From: JBAXQQ01 sp037131695
GTDB lineage: Bacteria; Armatimonadota; Hebobacteria; CAIYQO01
Direction: 5' to 3'
Assembly (NCBI GenBank): GCA_964638715.1
Contig: CAZWZF010000012.1
Location: 1 to 64,000, forward strand
Length of the DNA: 64,000 bases
The notes under the pieces are model-generated. The model did not search any database. It had not been told where the DNA came from and saw nothing but the letters and a program-made list of their open reading frames with translations. A program made the position numbers and the translations under genes. Below are positions 43,109 through 53,122 of the stretch, piece by piece; within the stretch, counting starts at the first letter, position 1; the number at the start of each line of letters is the position of its first letter.

Positions 43109-45103
43109 ATGCCATACGGTTTGGGAATTGATGCTGGCGGTACTTATACAGACGCCGTAATCCTTGAGTTTTCGACACAACAAGTGCTGGCGAAGGCTAA
43201 ATCGCTGACCACCAGGGATGACCTGAGCCGCGGGATAGCGGATGCCATCAGCCAGCTGCCGACCGGCATGCTTGAGCGGGTGCAACTGGTTTCGCTCAGC
43301 ACTACCCTTGCCACCAATGCCATAGTTGAAAACAAAGGCGATAAAGTCGGCGCACTGCTGCTTGGTTTTGATAAATATGCCGTTGAAAAGGTGAATCATT
43401 TCCCGCGCCAGGTGGTAAGCGGACGGCCCGATATTACCGGACAAGTGATGGAAGAACTGGACGAAACTGAAGTGCGCAATGCGGTGGGAATACTACTGGA
43501 GCAGGATAATGTCGATGCCATCGCGATAAGCGGGATGGCAAGCGCGAGAAACCCCGCCATGGAAATCCGCGCGGCGGAAATAATTGCTGAAATGACGATC
43601 AAACCTGTCGTTTGCGCGCATACCCTCACCATGGAGCTTGATTCCATAAAGCGTACAATTACCGCCTGTCTTAACGCCCGCCTGCTGCCCATCATTGCCG
43701 ACCTTATCAGCCATGTAAAGGCTACAATGGCTGCCCACCATATTCACGCGCCGCTGATGGTTGTTCGCGGCGATGGTACGCTGATGAGTGAAGAAACCGC
43801 ACGGCATACTCCGGTAGAAACAATTCTTTCCGGTCCCGCCGCCAGCGTTTGCGGCGCGCAGGTATTATCTGGGGTTCGTGATGGCCTGGTGGTTGATATT
43901 GGCGGCACCACCAGCGACATCGCGGTTATCATTAATGGCGACCCGGTCGTCACATCATCAGGTGCCAGCGTAGCCGACTGGAACACTATCGTTCGCGCTG
44001 TAGATATTGAAACCATCGGCCTGGGTGGCGACAGCATCATTGCTCTTAACAGGCAAGGCCAATTGACCATCGGCCCGCGCCGCGCAATCCCCCTCGCCTA
44101 CCTGGCACATGAATATCCATATATTCTGGATGAGTTGAATAACCTGTGGTCGATGCGGGATACCAATTCACCGCTTGTACAACCGACAGAGTTTTTCCGG
44201 CTGATGCGCGAATACAAAGACAACGACCTGACGGGAACCGAAGAGCGCACCCTGGCGGCGTTATCAGATGGACCGCGTTCTCGCCGGCAGATAGCGGAAA
44301 TAATTGACGTCTGCGACCCATCGCTGGTGCCGGTTGAACGACTGGAAACGTCTGGCGTTATCCAGCAATCGACATTGACACCGACCGACTTAATGCACGT
44401 TTCAAGATTATATAATGTCTGGAACCGTGAAGCCTCTGAAATAGCTTTGCGCCTATTTGCCCATAGAGCAGAAACTGACCCCGACACTTTTGCCACCCGC
44501 AGTTTTGAAACCTTCAGCAACCGAATGACAATGCAACTGTTGCACCGGGTACTACGGCATCGACAATCATCACTGCCGGATTTCCCGAATGGACCCGCCA
44601 ATCGTGAATTGCTGCGATTGCTCTGTTCAGATGCTGCCACCCTTGGCCTGTCGATAAAGACACACTGCGATAATCCGCTGGTAGCCATTGGCGCACCCGC
44701 ACAGGTATTGGCTCAGGCAGCTGCGGAGAAACTTGGCGCACAATTAATCGTGCCTGAACATGCCGAAGTTGCCAATGCTGTCGGCGCAATATCCGGCGTG
44801 CTAACCATGCAGCTTGAAGGCTCTGTTCTGCCACTTGAATACGGATTTGCTGCACATACACCAGAAGAATGCCGGTCATTCAACACCCTCGAAGAAGCGC
44901 GCGAATGGCTGCACACCGAGATGGAAAGACTGCTGGAAGAACGGATTCAGGAAGCGCACATCGAAGGTTTTGCACTCGAACGCACGATGTTAAATAATAA
45001 TCAACTCGGTACGCTGAGTACCGGCATGGTATTTCTGGAATACAAACTGCGTGCTATCGCGGTTGGACGGCCGATTTTCCACGGGTTCGGGTTAGAGAAT
45101 TGA
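43109..45103 (+). CDS. Hydantoinase/oxoprolinase (HyuA-like) family protein
   Basis: 664 residues; GAGG precedes the ATG. ASKHA-fold ATPase: GIDAGGTYTDAVIL is the first phosphate loop of the Hydant_A_N domain, SLSTTLATNAIVE its conserved segment, and LVVDIGGTTSDIAVI the second phosphate loop in the hydantoinase A domain. Family members hydrolyse cyclic imides such as 5-oxoproline or N-methylhydantoin with ATP, usually with a HyuB partner; none is encoded next to it. The C-terminal 250 residues are divergent. Cytoplasmic. Its role among the glycosidases is unclear, so only the family is assigned. Confidence 0.8.
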   Translation: MPYGLGIDAGGTYTDAVILEFSTQQVLAKAKSLTTRDDLSRGIADAISQLPTGMLERVQLVSLSTTLATNAIVENKGDKVGALLLGFDKYAVEKVNHFPRQVVSGRPDITGQVMEELDETEVRNAVGILLEQDNVDAIAISGMASARNPAMEIRAAEIIAEMTIKPVVCAHTLTMELDSIKRTITACLNARLLPIIADLISHVKATMAAHHIHAPLMVVRGDGTLMSEETARHTPVETILSGPAASVCGAQVLSGVRDGLVVDIGGTTSDIAVIINGDPVVTSSGASVADWNTIVRAVDIETIGLGGDSIIALNRQGQLTIGPRRAIPLAYLAHEYPYILDELNNLWSMRDTNSPLVQPTEFFRLMREYKDNDLTGTEERTLAALSDGPRSRRQIAEIIDVCDPSLVPVERLETSGVIQQSTLTPTDLMHVSRLYNVWNREASEIALRLFAHRAETDPDTFATRSFETFSNRMTMQLLHRVLRHRQSSLPDFPNGPANRELLRLLCSDAATLGLSIKTHCDNPLVAIGAPAQVLAQAAAEKLGAQLIVPEHAEVANAVGAISGVLTMQLEGSVLPLEYGFAAHTPEECRSFNTLEEAREWLHTEMERLLEERIQEAHIEGFALERTMLNNNQLGTLSTGMVFLEYKLRAIAVGRPIFHGFGLEN

Positions 45104-45506
45104 GAATTAATAATTACACAAGGTCTTGCAAAACCATACTAAATATATAATCAACCAAACCACCCCCTACCCCCTCCTTGGCAAGGAGGGGAGTTATGAT
45201 AGTTACTTGATAAAATAATGGCTGCTTTAATAATCAAAACCTTCATTTTAAACTCCCCTCCTTGCCAAGGAGGGGTGGCCGAAGGTCGGGGTGGTTTTCG
45301 CCTACCACAACACCAGCAACTTAAACATTTGAAAAAATAGGTTTTGCAATTGTCTGTACGAATTACGAATAATTTGAGACAAACTGTGTCTCCTCTGAGA
45401 ATCTCTGTGTAATTCACAAAAAAACACCAAATACCCTATTAAAAATTAGTTGGAACGGTTATAATGTGTGCGGATTACATCACTTCTTATAAGGAACATT
45501 TTCACT
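45104..45506. other. Intergenic region with repeat remnants
   Basis: No gene. Contains the element at 45157-45297, TTTTGCAA fragments related to the prefix of the hairpin repeat family, and an ACACAGAG-type remnant near 45375-45415. TTATAAT at about 45459 may be a -10 for the next gene. Confidence 0.5.
45157..45297. repeat. CCCCTCCTTGGCAAGGAGGGG fold-back repeat
   Basis: AAACCACCCC (45157-45166) pairs with GGGGTGGTTT (45288-45297). Inside, two copies of a self-complementary CCTCCTTGGCAAGGAGG block face each other. Similar G/C-rich blocks occur near 28160 and 54710, so it is a dispersed family. Confidence 0.75.
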
Positions 45507-47846
45507 ATGATTATTAACGGCGATGAGCTGATTGCACGACAGTTGTCTGTTTCTGAAGTAACCCGGATTACCTTTGATGGCGGGTATGAGACGACAATTC
45601 ATCCTGTGTCATATATACCGCAATTATGCGGTGAGAATAACCGGGTTTCCATGGATGGCGATTGGCAGGTTGCCCGCTGGCCATTTGCAGAGGATGAAAC
45701 CATACTGGCTTCGCAACAGGTTAATGATAACGACTGGGAAACCGTGGCGCAGCCGGGAAAGGTATTTTCGCAGGATGTTGAAACCGCCGCGGCAACTATC
45801 CCCGGTTGGGATCGCATTGGGCTGAGCCATATCGACCCGGAAGATGGCGCGGTAATACGTAAAGTTGTCACTATACCCGACAACTGGATTTTAAAACGCA
45901 TTTACCTTACATTTGACGGCATTTATCCGGGTGGGCGAATATATTTAAATGGCCAATTACTGGGAGAACATACCAGCGGCCTGACACCGGTTGAATATGA
46001 TGTTACAGACATGGTCACCCCCGGCAAGAAAGCATTGGTAGCGGTAAGACTGTTGCGCCGACACCCGTTTGTAAAGATGGATATGCCGCGCCACGCGGGT
46101 GAGTTTGCCGGAATATCGCAGCACGCCTATTTTCACGCGACTGGTGCTTGCCAGGTATCTGATTACCATCTGGTTGCCAGCCTTAATAACGACTTGACAC
46201 AAGGTACATTGTCCGGCGAAGTCACTATCCGCAACCTTTCCGAATATCAGCGCAGCGGTGAGATCTCCATTAAAATATCTGACGGCGAAAATGGAATAGC
46301 GTGGGATAATTTCTTTGTATTGATTGAGCCAAACGCAAAGGTTGCAATACCGGTAACACTGACAGTAAACAACCCGAAATTATGGAATGACGAATACCCG
46401 AACCTGTACAATGTAACTATTACGCTGCGGTTGCCTGGTGAAAAAGAACAGACAGTGACGTACCGCACCGGTTTTCGCAAGTTTGATATGTCTGGCGGTT
46501 TGCCGAAATTAAATGGTAACCCGGTAAAGTTTCGGGGAGTTAATCATCTTACCTATCACCCGGAATTTGGCATGTATACCCCGGAATCATGGCTGCGGGA
46601 ATGCCTGACATTGATGAAAAAGGCAAATGTAAACTGTATCCGCACCCACTACCTGGGACCGCGCTGCCTGGCTGATTTGTGCGACGAGTTAGGCTTTTAC
46701 CTGCTGCAGGAACTGCCGATTGATTGGGGAACAGACTACATCGCCGACCCATTGTGGGTTGGACCCGCAATGCAGCGAATCCAAGGCGGCATTATTCGCG
46801 ACCGCCACCACGCATCGGTGATGGTATGGAGTATCGGCAATGAAAATATGCCGTCAAAACAAACGGAAGCAGAAGACGGCTATAACCACATGAACATCTA
46901 CAACCGGTTCGCCAAACTACTCGATTACAGCCGACCTACCATGTTTCCGCCGCCGGGACCGGCTAATACCATCCGCGGTATTCTGGAACTGCGTAATGGC
47001 GACATCGCCGATACCCATTATTCATTCAACCATATCAAAAACTTCCTGAAAAACGGTGTGGTAGAAAACCCGATAGCCTGGGATGGCGGAATGAAAAGTA
47101 CCACCCGCGAAGAAGCAATAGCACATGGCTGGAGCGGGGTATGGTACAGTTCAGAATACGGCATCGCCAACCTGATACCGGATCTGCTGCACGCTCCATA
47201 CGGCGATATCATCAGCGATGTGCCGGAAAACCAGGATTCGGGACGGTCTTCGCTGGAAGTATTCACTGATCGCCTGCGTCGCGAATGGGGCTACATGCGC
47301 GAAGAACCATCCTGCCTGGGCGGAGCATATTTCCCATGGATATGTGGCGCAGCCGGAGAGAATCCCTGGGGCTGGGCAGTATGGGCCGAGGATAATGATT
47401 GGGGAATCGTCACCGCAGATTTGTTGCCAAAACCGTTTTTCTGGGCAATGCGCGTGTTATTCTCACCGGTATGGTTCCCTGAGCAAGTCGAATGGCATGA
47501 CGGAGAAAATGAAATTACTTTTGAATTGCATAACCAGTTCAATGCCATCAACCTGAACCAATGTAAAATACGAACCATGCTGAGTTGGGCAAAGGGAGCA
47601 TGCACCCGCGAATGGCGCGATATACAAGTAAACTGCGCACCAGGTGAAAGCTGCACCGTCACAATTTCCATCTGGAACAGTAGTGCCCGGGAATCCCTGA
47701 ATAAAGGCATTGCCACAGTTATGCGCGTAGTGCTGCTTGACCCCAAAGGCTTCCGCATCCTGACCCACGATATCATGATCACCCCGCAAAAAGTTGAGAA
47801 AGACGAGGTGAAAGAACTGCTGATCGGACCGGATGCGAAACTGTAG
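45507..47846 (+). CDS. GH2-family beta-galactosidase/glucuronidase-like enzyme
   Basis: 779 residues from ATG 45507, with AAGGAA ten bases upstream; the longer frame from 45468 has no ribosome site. No signal peptide. Sugar-binding domain (about 40-210: YLTFDGIYPGGRIYLNGQ), Ig-like domain (about 215-330), then a TIM barrel with KFRGVNHLTYHPEFGMY and RTHYLGPRCLADLCDELGFY. Glu446 in WSIGNEN is the expected acid/base and Glu550 in WYSSEYG the nucleophile. Trp-rich segments near 610-660 fit the GH2 barrel rim. The C-terminal ~120 residues form another beta domain. Exact substrate cannot be told from sequence. Confidence 0.88.
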   Translation: MIINGDELIARQLSVSEVTRITFDGGYETTIHPVSYIPQLCGENNRVSMDGDWQVARWPFAEDETILASQQVNDNDWETVAQPGKVFSQDVETAAATIPGWDRIGLSHIDPEDGAVIRKVVTIPDNWILKRIYLTFDGIYPGGRIYLNGQLLGEHTSGLTPVEYDVTDMVTPGKKALVAVRLLRRHPFVKMDMPRHAGEFAGISQHAYFHATGACQVSDYHLVASLNNDLTQGTLSGEVTIRNLSEYQRSGEISIKISDGENGIAWDNFFVLIEPNAKVAIPVTLTVNNPKLWNDEYPNLYNVTITLRLPGEKEQTVTYRTGFRKFDMSGGLPKLNGNPVKFRGVNHLTYHPEFGMYTPESWLRECLTLMKKANVNCIRTHYLGPRCLADLCDELGFYLLQELPIDWGTDYIADPLWVGPAMQRIQGGIIRDRHHASVMVWSIGNENMPSKQTEAEDGYNHMNIYNRFAKLLDYSRPTMFPPPGPANTIRGILELRNGDIADTHYSFNHIKNFLKNGVVENPIAWDGGMKSTTREEAIAHGWSGVWYSSEYGIANLIPDLLHAPYGDIISDVPENQDSGRSSLEVFTDRLRREWGYMREEPSCLGGAYFPWICGAAGENPWGWAVWAEDNDWGIVTADLLPKPFFWAMRVLFSPVWFPEQVEWHDGENEITFELHNQFNAINLNQCKIRTMLSWAKGACTREWRDIQVNCAPGESCTVTISIWNSSARESLNKGIATVMRVVLLDPKGFRILTHDIMITPQKVEKDEVKELLIGPDAKL

Positions 47847-48081
47847 AAGAGTGAAGAGTGATGAGAGAAGGGTGAAATTTTTAGTTTCACTCTTCTACTT
47901 TAAAATCGATAGAAATCGACTTCTATCGATTGCAGTCGATTTCTAAAAACTTTACCCGTTTTATATTCTTTGCACCAATAAATGAGATTGTTTCAGGGTA
48001 TCGCAAGGTTTTGCAATTGATTGTATAATAGGTTTGTTCAAAAACATGAATTAACCTTATGATAAATGCTGGAGTTAACGG

Positions 48082-48576
48082 ATGAAATTGTATCATGGCA
48101 GCAATGTTATAGTTGAAAAACCAGAATTAATAATCCAAAATAGACTTTTAGATTTTGGATTTGGATTTTATACTACAACTAATAAAGAACAGGCTGTTAG
48201 TTTTGCGACGAAAGTATATATGCGTCGCAAGGCTGGAAATATTATTGTTAACATTTATAATTTTGATATAGATGCAGCATTTAAAGAATTAAAGTTACTG
48301 AAATTCAATTCTCCTGACGAATCATGCCTTGATTTTGTAGCACAAAACCGTTCCGGTACTTATAACGGCGAAATATATGATTTAGTTTATGGTCCAGTAG
48401 CAAATGATGATATCTATCAGACATTTCTTCTCTATACTTCAGGAGTTTTGTCTAAAGAACAAACCTTGCAGGCATTGAAAATTAAGAATGTTTATAATCA
48501 GATTGTTTTTTCTACATCTGCATCCCTATCGTATCTGCATTACGCCGAAACACTAAATTTAAAGGATGGAAAATAA
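48082..48576 (+). CDS. DUF3990-family protein (ADP-ribosyltransferase-like)
   Basis: 164 residues. LYHGSN near the N-terminus (His5), GFGFYTTTNKEQAVSFA and the C-terminal NQIVFSTSASLSYLHY fit DUF3990, a family with an ADP-ribosyltransferase-like fold (H...Y...Q/E layout). The catalytic Glu of true transferases appears replaced by Gln in NQIVF, so activity is uncertain. It is the first of three tightly packed genes; the DUF3791 partner is third. The block is AT-rich and unrelated to the flanking glycosidases. Most likely a toxin-antitoxin-like module, by inference from partner families and gene packing. Confidence 0.75.
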   Translation: MKLYHGSNVIVEKPELIIQNRLLDFGFGFYTTTNKEQAVSFATKVYMRRKAGNIIVNIYNFDIDAAFKELKLLKFNSPDESCLDFVAQNRSGTYNGEIYDLVYGPVANDDIYQTFLLYTSGVLSKEQTLQALKIKNVYNQIVFSTSASLSYLHYAETLNLKDGK

Positions 48577-48577
48577 A

Positions 48578-48817
48578 ATGGAAAAAGATACATTTAAAGC
48601 TATGCTAATCTTGCTTATTCCACAGGTAATTGAGTTAATAATAGAAAAATACTCTTTAGATGAAATTAAAGCGGCAGAAATGTTTTATAAATCAGAATTG
48701 TATTCTGCTCTCGAAGAAGAAGAAACTAAATTATGGCATTTAAGTCCGCAGATGCTGCTGACTATGCTTGATGAAGAAAAATCAACTGGTACAATAACAT
48801 ATCCAGAGGAAGCATAA
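48578..48817 (+). CDS. Small protein of the DUF3990/DUF3791 module
   Basis: 79 residues from ATG 48578; AGGA lies 11 bases upstream, while ATG 48566 inside the previous gene has no ribosome site. Acidic and helical (LLIPQVIELIIEKYSLDEIK, SALEEEETKLWHLS). It begins one base after the stop of the DUF3990 gene and ends one base before the DUF3791 start, so all three are co-translated. No family assigned with confidence; it may be a second antitoxin-like component. Confidence 0.7.
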   Translation: MEKDTFKAMLILLIPQVIELIIEKYSLDEIKAAEMFYKSELYSALEEEETKLWHLSPQMLLTMLDEEKSTGTITYPEEA

Positions 48818-48818
48818 T

Positions 48819-49028
48819 ATGAGTCAAGAAATGCCATTTTTGATATATTGCATCGAAGAATATAAAACAGAAAAAGGTTTAAAAGGTAAGGCGGTTATAG
48901 AATTGTTTTCAAAATACCACGTGCTTGATTATATCATAGCGTGTTTTGAAGCGCTTCACACAACAGGTGCAAAATATACTATCAATGATATTGATATGTA
49001 TATTAAAGAACAGCAAACACAACATTAA
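48819..49028 (+). CDS. DUF3791-family protein
   Basis: 69 residues: FLIYCIEEYKTEKGLKGKAV, IELFSKYHVLDYIIACFEAL, and a final acidic IDMYIKEQQ. This matches the DUF3791 pattern (YCIEEYK..KGL.G..V..LF.KY.V.DYI...YEALH). DUF3791 genes are often found beside DUF3990 genes, and a neutralising role is plausible. AT-rich like its two partners. Confidence 0.8.
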   Translation: MSQEMPFLIYCIEEYKTEKGLKGKAVIELFSKYHVLDYIIACFEALHTTGAKYTINDIDMYIKEQQTQH

Positions 49029-49115
49029 CATCATCAAGTTATGTTGCTTGTGTTTAGATCAATTAACAATCAAGAATAATTACATCGAATAGATGTAGAA
49101 AGAAGAAAAGAATTT

Positions 49116-51845
49116 ATGTATGACATACGCGAGAATGAACACCAGGAGTTATTTACTTTAGGTGTTAACCCTACCAAGCCTATTGATATTTTTATCCCCA
49201 GTCCGCTGGGACGGCTGGCTTATTTCGTATTCGTACGGGTGCCAAAAGCTGACGTTGCGCGATTATCCGGCGTGTCGATGCACGTTAATGTCGGTGGATT
49301 GCGTACCGAGGATTATGATATTGCTGCTGGCGAAGGCGCGGCGAACCCGGCGGTTATCCCGTCAATTGACCCGCAGCTTGCCTGGTTCTGCCCCGGCATG
49401 ATATCAGTATCCCGCGGCAACGGTAGTCTCACCTTCAATAATTGGCCTGCCGATATTACCTCAGCGGAATTATTGATCTGCACCTGGCCGCGATTTATCG
49501 CCAATGGTCAGGCTGATGAGTGGATTGCCGGTCAGGTTGACCAGACATGGGCACCCACCGGCGTGCCATTAGGCGGCATCGGCGGCGGTCGGGTAGATAT
49601 CTGCCGTGACGGGCGGTTCCGCAATTTCAGCATGAATAACAACCAGGACTGCCCGTTGGAAAACCCGGACGGCCTACCCGGCGCATATATGGCCATCAGC
49701 GAAGATGACACCACTGTTGACATCGCAACTCGTCCTATCGTCCCCGGTCACCTGGCATGTAAAAAGATTGATTACACCCCGCGATTCCCGCAAGCAACAT
49801 TGAAAGTTGGCGATATTTTAGAAGGCATTAATGTCGCTGTCACCTTGTCCGGGACATTGACACCACAGGATCTGGTTCACGCCAGCATTCCCGGGTTCAT
49901 TGTTCGTTGGGCAATTACTAACAATAGCGATTCCCCCCGCACCATCACTTGCCGCATGGGCTGGCCCAACGTTATCGGCATCGGCGGCGGTGTAGCCAAG
50001 GCAGAGAGCAAAATCGGTTATGGCGACGGATATTACCACCATTACGACGACCCTGCCGGACGAGAAATATCCACCGAAAAAATCAGCGATAATATCACCG
50101 CACTGCGATATACCGGCACCCCGAATCAGACATACTTGTCGGCATTCGGCGATCATTACCTGGGTACAATTATCAGCAAACAAACTTCTATCGCAACAAT
50201 TTCTATAGCTGATACCGGCGAATTAAGTACCACTATCACTATCCCCGCAGGTGCAACAGTCGCCACCGATATGGCTGTTGTAGCTGCAATGCCAAACTGG
50301 GTTGATTCCCTCAGCGTCGACCTGGGCATGTATTGGCAGAATAATTTCAAAGATGGTGCAGATATGCTGGCGGAATTATTAAATAATGCGGATAATATTC
50401 TCGCGGAAATCGGCTCGTTATCTGCCTTGCTTGATGATAGCACCTTGCCGGATTGGCTATGCGAACGCCTGAGCAACTGTAATTATCCGCTGGTATCAAA
50501 CAGCGTATTTACCCGTGCCGGCAAGTTCAGCGTAAATGAAGGTCCGACGGAGATGGCAGGAACCTACGGCACCATCGACCAACGTTTGGCGGCGCATCCG
50601 TCAACGCAACTGCTTTTCCCACAACTTAATGATACCGAGTTAAGCCTATTTGCCGCTATCCAGGGTGATGACGGCGGTATCCAGCACGACCTGGGCGGCG
50701 GGCATCTCAGCCGCACAGCAGGTTCGATAAACTGGCCGGACTTAACCTGTTCATTCATCATCCAGACCGCGCGCCATGCCTGGAGCACCGGCGACGCGAA
50801 GTTTGAAAAAGATATGTTCCCGCGCGCAAAACGCGCATTGTTGAAACATGCAAAATGGGCTGACGAAGGCGATGGCGTGGCACAGGTCGGCGACGGACTG
50901 GGAACCAGTTATGACGGTTATCACTATTTTGGCACCACCGGCTACATGGCGACCCTGTGGCTGGCTGCCCTGGCAATATACGAGCGATGGTCAGCCAAGA
51001 TGGGCGATGACAGCCTGAATGACGACGTGAAACGCTGGCGGCAAGCGGCAATTGCCCGCCTGAACGCCGATCTCTGGAACGGTGAATATTTCATCGCCTA
51101 CGGCAGTGTGAACGGGGTAAAACGCGATACCTGCCACGCCGGACAGGTTGCAGGCCAAGTATTCAACCGCATGCTTACAGGCACAGATGTATTGGACACC
51201 AAACAACTGCTGTCATGCATCAACGCGGTTGTCACGCAAAATGGCAATGGCCGCTTCAACGTGCCGCCGGACGAAGTTGGCACCGATGGCGCGGAAGCCG
51301 TAGAATATGGCTGGCTCCCCTACGTCGAAGGTTTCATGATGACAGCAGTCGCATCGGTAAATGACCCGCGCATGATGCCAATCTGGCAGCGGATGATGGC
51401 GTCGGTTGACGACAGCCACCGCCACCCCTGCGATACCCGGTTGATGTACCGCCCCAACGGCGAATTAAGCTGGGGAACCTACTACATGACCGCCCCGGCA
51501 AGCTGGCTGGTCTACGACGCCTGGCTCGATTTCTTCTACACTGCGGAAGATGGCGCACTGCGCCTACGCGCTGAAAATGACGGCAGATTCCCGATAGTCC
51601 ACCCGAACTTCTGGGCAACAGCCACCATTAAAGAAGGCACCATTTCCCTGCAAATCCAGCGTGTATTCAAAACCGGCAACACCATCACCCAACTGGAAAT
51701 ACCAGCCGGCAGCACCGCCCAAACCGCCGATTGTATAAACATGAAGGCCGCAGGTAAAGTCGGCGATTACACCAGATATGAACTGCCGGAAGCTTTTAAA
51801 ATCAAGGTTGGCGAAGTGTTGAGTTGGCGGGTTGTTAAGGGGTAA
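49116..51845 (+). CDS. GH116-like glycosidase (glucosylceramidase/beta-glucosidase family)
   Basis: 909 residues; AAGAAAAGA precedes the ATG. No signal peptide. The N-terminal beta domain (about 130-400) contains GVPLGGIGGGRVDICRDGRF + RNFSMNN, the GBA2_N hallmark. The (alpha/alpha)6 barrel (about 450-880) contains IQGDDGGIQHDLGGG, GTSYDGYHYFGTTGYMATLW (Asp likely acid/base by analogy with GH116), CHAGQVAGQVFNRML and GWLPYVEGFM. Characterised members are beta-glucosidases, beta-xylosidases or N-acetylglucosaminidases; specificity is open here. It follows the DUF3990/3791 block and precedes a convergent GntR-LacI regulator, which may control it. Confidence 0.85.
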   Translation: MYDIRENEHQELFTLGVNPTKPIDIFIPSPLGRLAYFVFVRVPKADVARLSGVSMHVNVGGLRTEDYDIAAGEGAANPAVIPSIDPQLAWFCPGMISVSRGNGSLTFNNWPADITSAELLICTWPRFIANGQADEWIAGQVDQTWAPTGVPLGGIGGGRVDICRDGRFRNFSMNNNQDCPLENPDGLPGAYMAISEDDTTVDIATRPIVPGHLACKKIDYTPRFPQATLKVGDILEGINVAVTLSGTLTPQDLVHASIPGFIVRWAITNNSDSPRTITCRMGWPNVIGIGGGVAKAESKIGYGDGYYHHYDDPAGREISTEKISDNITALRYTGTPNQTYLSAFGDHYLGTIISKQTSIATISIADTGELSTTITIPAGATVATDMAVVAAMPNWVDSLSVDLGMYWQNNFKDGADMLAELLNNADNILAEIGSLSALLDDSTLPDWLCERLSNCNYPLVSNSVFTRAGKFSVNEGPTEMAGTYGTIDQRLAAHPSTQLLFPQLNDTELSLFAAIQGDDGGIQHDLGGGHLSRTAGSINWPDLTCSFIIQTARHAWSTGDAKFEKDMFPRAKRALLKHAKWADEGDGVAQVGDGLGTSYDGYHYFGTTGYMATLWLAALAIYERWSAKMGDDSLNDDVKRWRQAAIARLNADLWNGEYFIAYGSVNGVKRDTCHAGQVAGQVFNRMLTGTDVLDTKQLLSCINAVVTQNGNGRFNVPPDEVGTDGAEAVEYGWLPYVEGFMMTAVASVNDPRMMPIWQRMMASVDDSHRHPCDTRLMYRPNGELSWGTYYMTAPASWLVYDAWLDFFYTAEDGALRLRAENDGRFPIVHPNFWATATIKEGTISLQIQRVFKTGNTITQLEIPAGSTAQTADCINMKAAGKVGDYTRYELPEAFKIKVGEVLSWRVVKG

Positions 51846-51889
51846 GTTAAATATATTAACATGGATGAGCAGATAAGCAGAATAAATTT

Positions 51890-51963
51890 TAGGGGTAGGT
51901 TTTGCCTGTCCCTTGTTTGCTAATAATATATGCAAAAAGGGGCAGGTTTAGAACCTGCCCCTA
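51890..51963. repeat. TAGGGG...CCCCTA fold-back repeat between convergent genes
   Basis: TAGGGGTAGGTTTTGCCTG at 51890 faces GGTTTAGAACCTGCCCCTA ending at 51963; the halves are imperfect inverted complements over about 31 bases. It may serve as a terminator for the two convergent genes. Confidence 0.6.
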
Positions 51964-52020
51964 CGCAATTACATTTTATCATTCCACTGTAATTTGCAAT
52001 TTCCAATTTTTAATTTGCAA

Positions 52021-53079
52021 TTACTTAACCGGTGCCGGTCCTGTGCTTTCGCGGACTACCAGTTTTGATGATACTTTGGTGTAGCCGTATTGCTGGTTAC
52101 CGTCGAGGGCGTCTACCACTGCCTGGCTGATTGCCTGCGCCATGCCTTCGGGGTTCATTGATACTGTCGTTAATGGCGGGTGGCATTCCTGCGCCCAGGG
52201 GGTGTCGAAACGGCCAACGATTGATACATCCTGCGGTACATGGATGCCGTGCTGGTGCAGTTGTATGAGGGTTTTAAAGGCAACAGAGTCATTCTGGTCC
52301 CAGAACGCGGTGACGCCATCTTCTTTTATCAATTTCACCAGACCATCAATTACTGACGAATGGTAATATGGTATTAGTTCCATACCGGCCATGCGGAATA
52401 AATCTTCCGCCTGTTCCAGCAATTCATGGTAAACGTTGCAGATTTCATAATCGGTATTGCCGGCAACACAGGCGACTTTTTTGTGGCCTAATTCGCGCAG
52501 GTGATTCATCACCAGACCGGCGGATTGCCAGTGATTATATAAAATGTGCCATTCCCCTACCTTTGGCGAGGACGAAAAGTGGTCGAACATCACCAATACA
52601 TGTTTTGGGAAGCGGTCTAATATATTAAGGAATAAGTCCTGATTGGTGAACATGTGGCCGTCTGATGACAGCACTACCAGAATTTCAGGCGGACGGCGCT
52701 TGAGCAATAACGAGGAGATCCAATCGCTGGCAGCCACCAAGTCTTTGCTGACCGGAACCATGTCAACGTCAACGTCGGCGTTGCGCAATGCGGTACATAC
52801 CAGTTCCTGCAGCATCTGGTTGGTGTGAATATCGCGGGATGCCAATACACAAACGCGGCCGCGTGATGGCCGTGCTATAACCATGGTGCCATAACGCTTG
52901 ATACGCTGAACCACACCCTCGCGAGCAAGTTCGGTCAAGGCGCGACGCATAGTTTCGGTACTGCATGAGGCAGTAACTGCAAGGTCTTCAACCGAAGGCA
53001 GTTGAGATTGAATAGGATATTGTCCTGTTCTTACGCCATTGCAGATAATAGTTTTAGCCTGTTCAACCAGTGTAGCCAC
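52021..53079 (-). CDS. GntR-LacI chimeric transcriptional regulator
   Basis: 352 residues from GTG 53079 (GGAG six bases upstream). A longer frame to 53154 would place the promoter inside the gene. N-terminal GntR-type winged helix (about 1-75: LPSVEDLAVTASCSTETMRR, ALTELAREGVVQRIKRYGTM) is fused to a LacI-type effector domain (VCVLASRDIHTNQM, LRELGHKKVACVAGNTDYE, VSIVGRFDTPW, LVVRESTGP), the architecture of AraR-type sugar repressors. It is convergent with the GH116-like gene, a plausible target. TTATATGTACACATAA just upstream of its promoter is a possible operator. Confidence 0.9.
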   Translation of the reverse strand: MATLVEQAKTIICNGVRTGQYPIQSQLPSVEDLAVTASCSTETMRRALTELAREGVVQRIKRYGTMVIARPSRGRVCVLASRDIHTNQMLQELVCTALRNADVDVDMVPVSKDLVAASDWISSLLLKRRPPEILVVLSSDGHMFTNQDLFLNILDRFPKHVLVMFDHFSSSPKVGEWHILYNHWQSAGLVMNHLRELGHKKVACVAGNTDYEICNVYHELLEQAEDLFRMAGMELIPYYHSSVIDGLVKLIKEDGVTAFWDQNDSVAFKTLIQLHQHGIHVPQDVSIVGRFDTPWAQECHPPLTTVSMNPEGMAQAISQAVVDALDGNQQYGYTKVSSKLVVRESTGPAPVK

Positions 53080-53122
53080 ATCTGTCTCCTTGTAAGTTGT
53101 GATATTAGCTCTTATTAAGTAA

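Noticed and set aside
45468..45506. N-terminal extension of the second GH2 enzyme
   Set aside because: No ribosome site, and family similarity begins after ATG 45507.
47291..47890. 199-codon open frame on the minus strand
   Set aside because: Shadow of the GH2 gene; no start context and no recognisable protein features.
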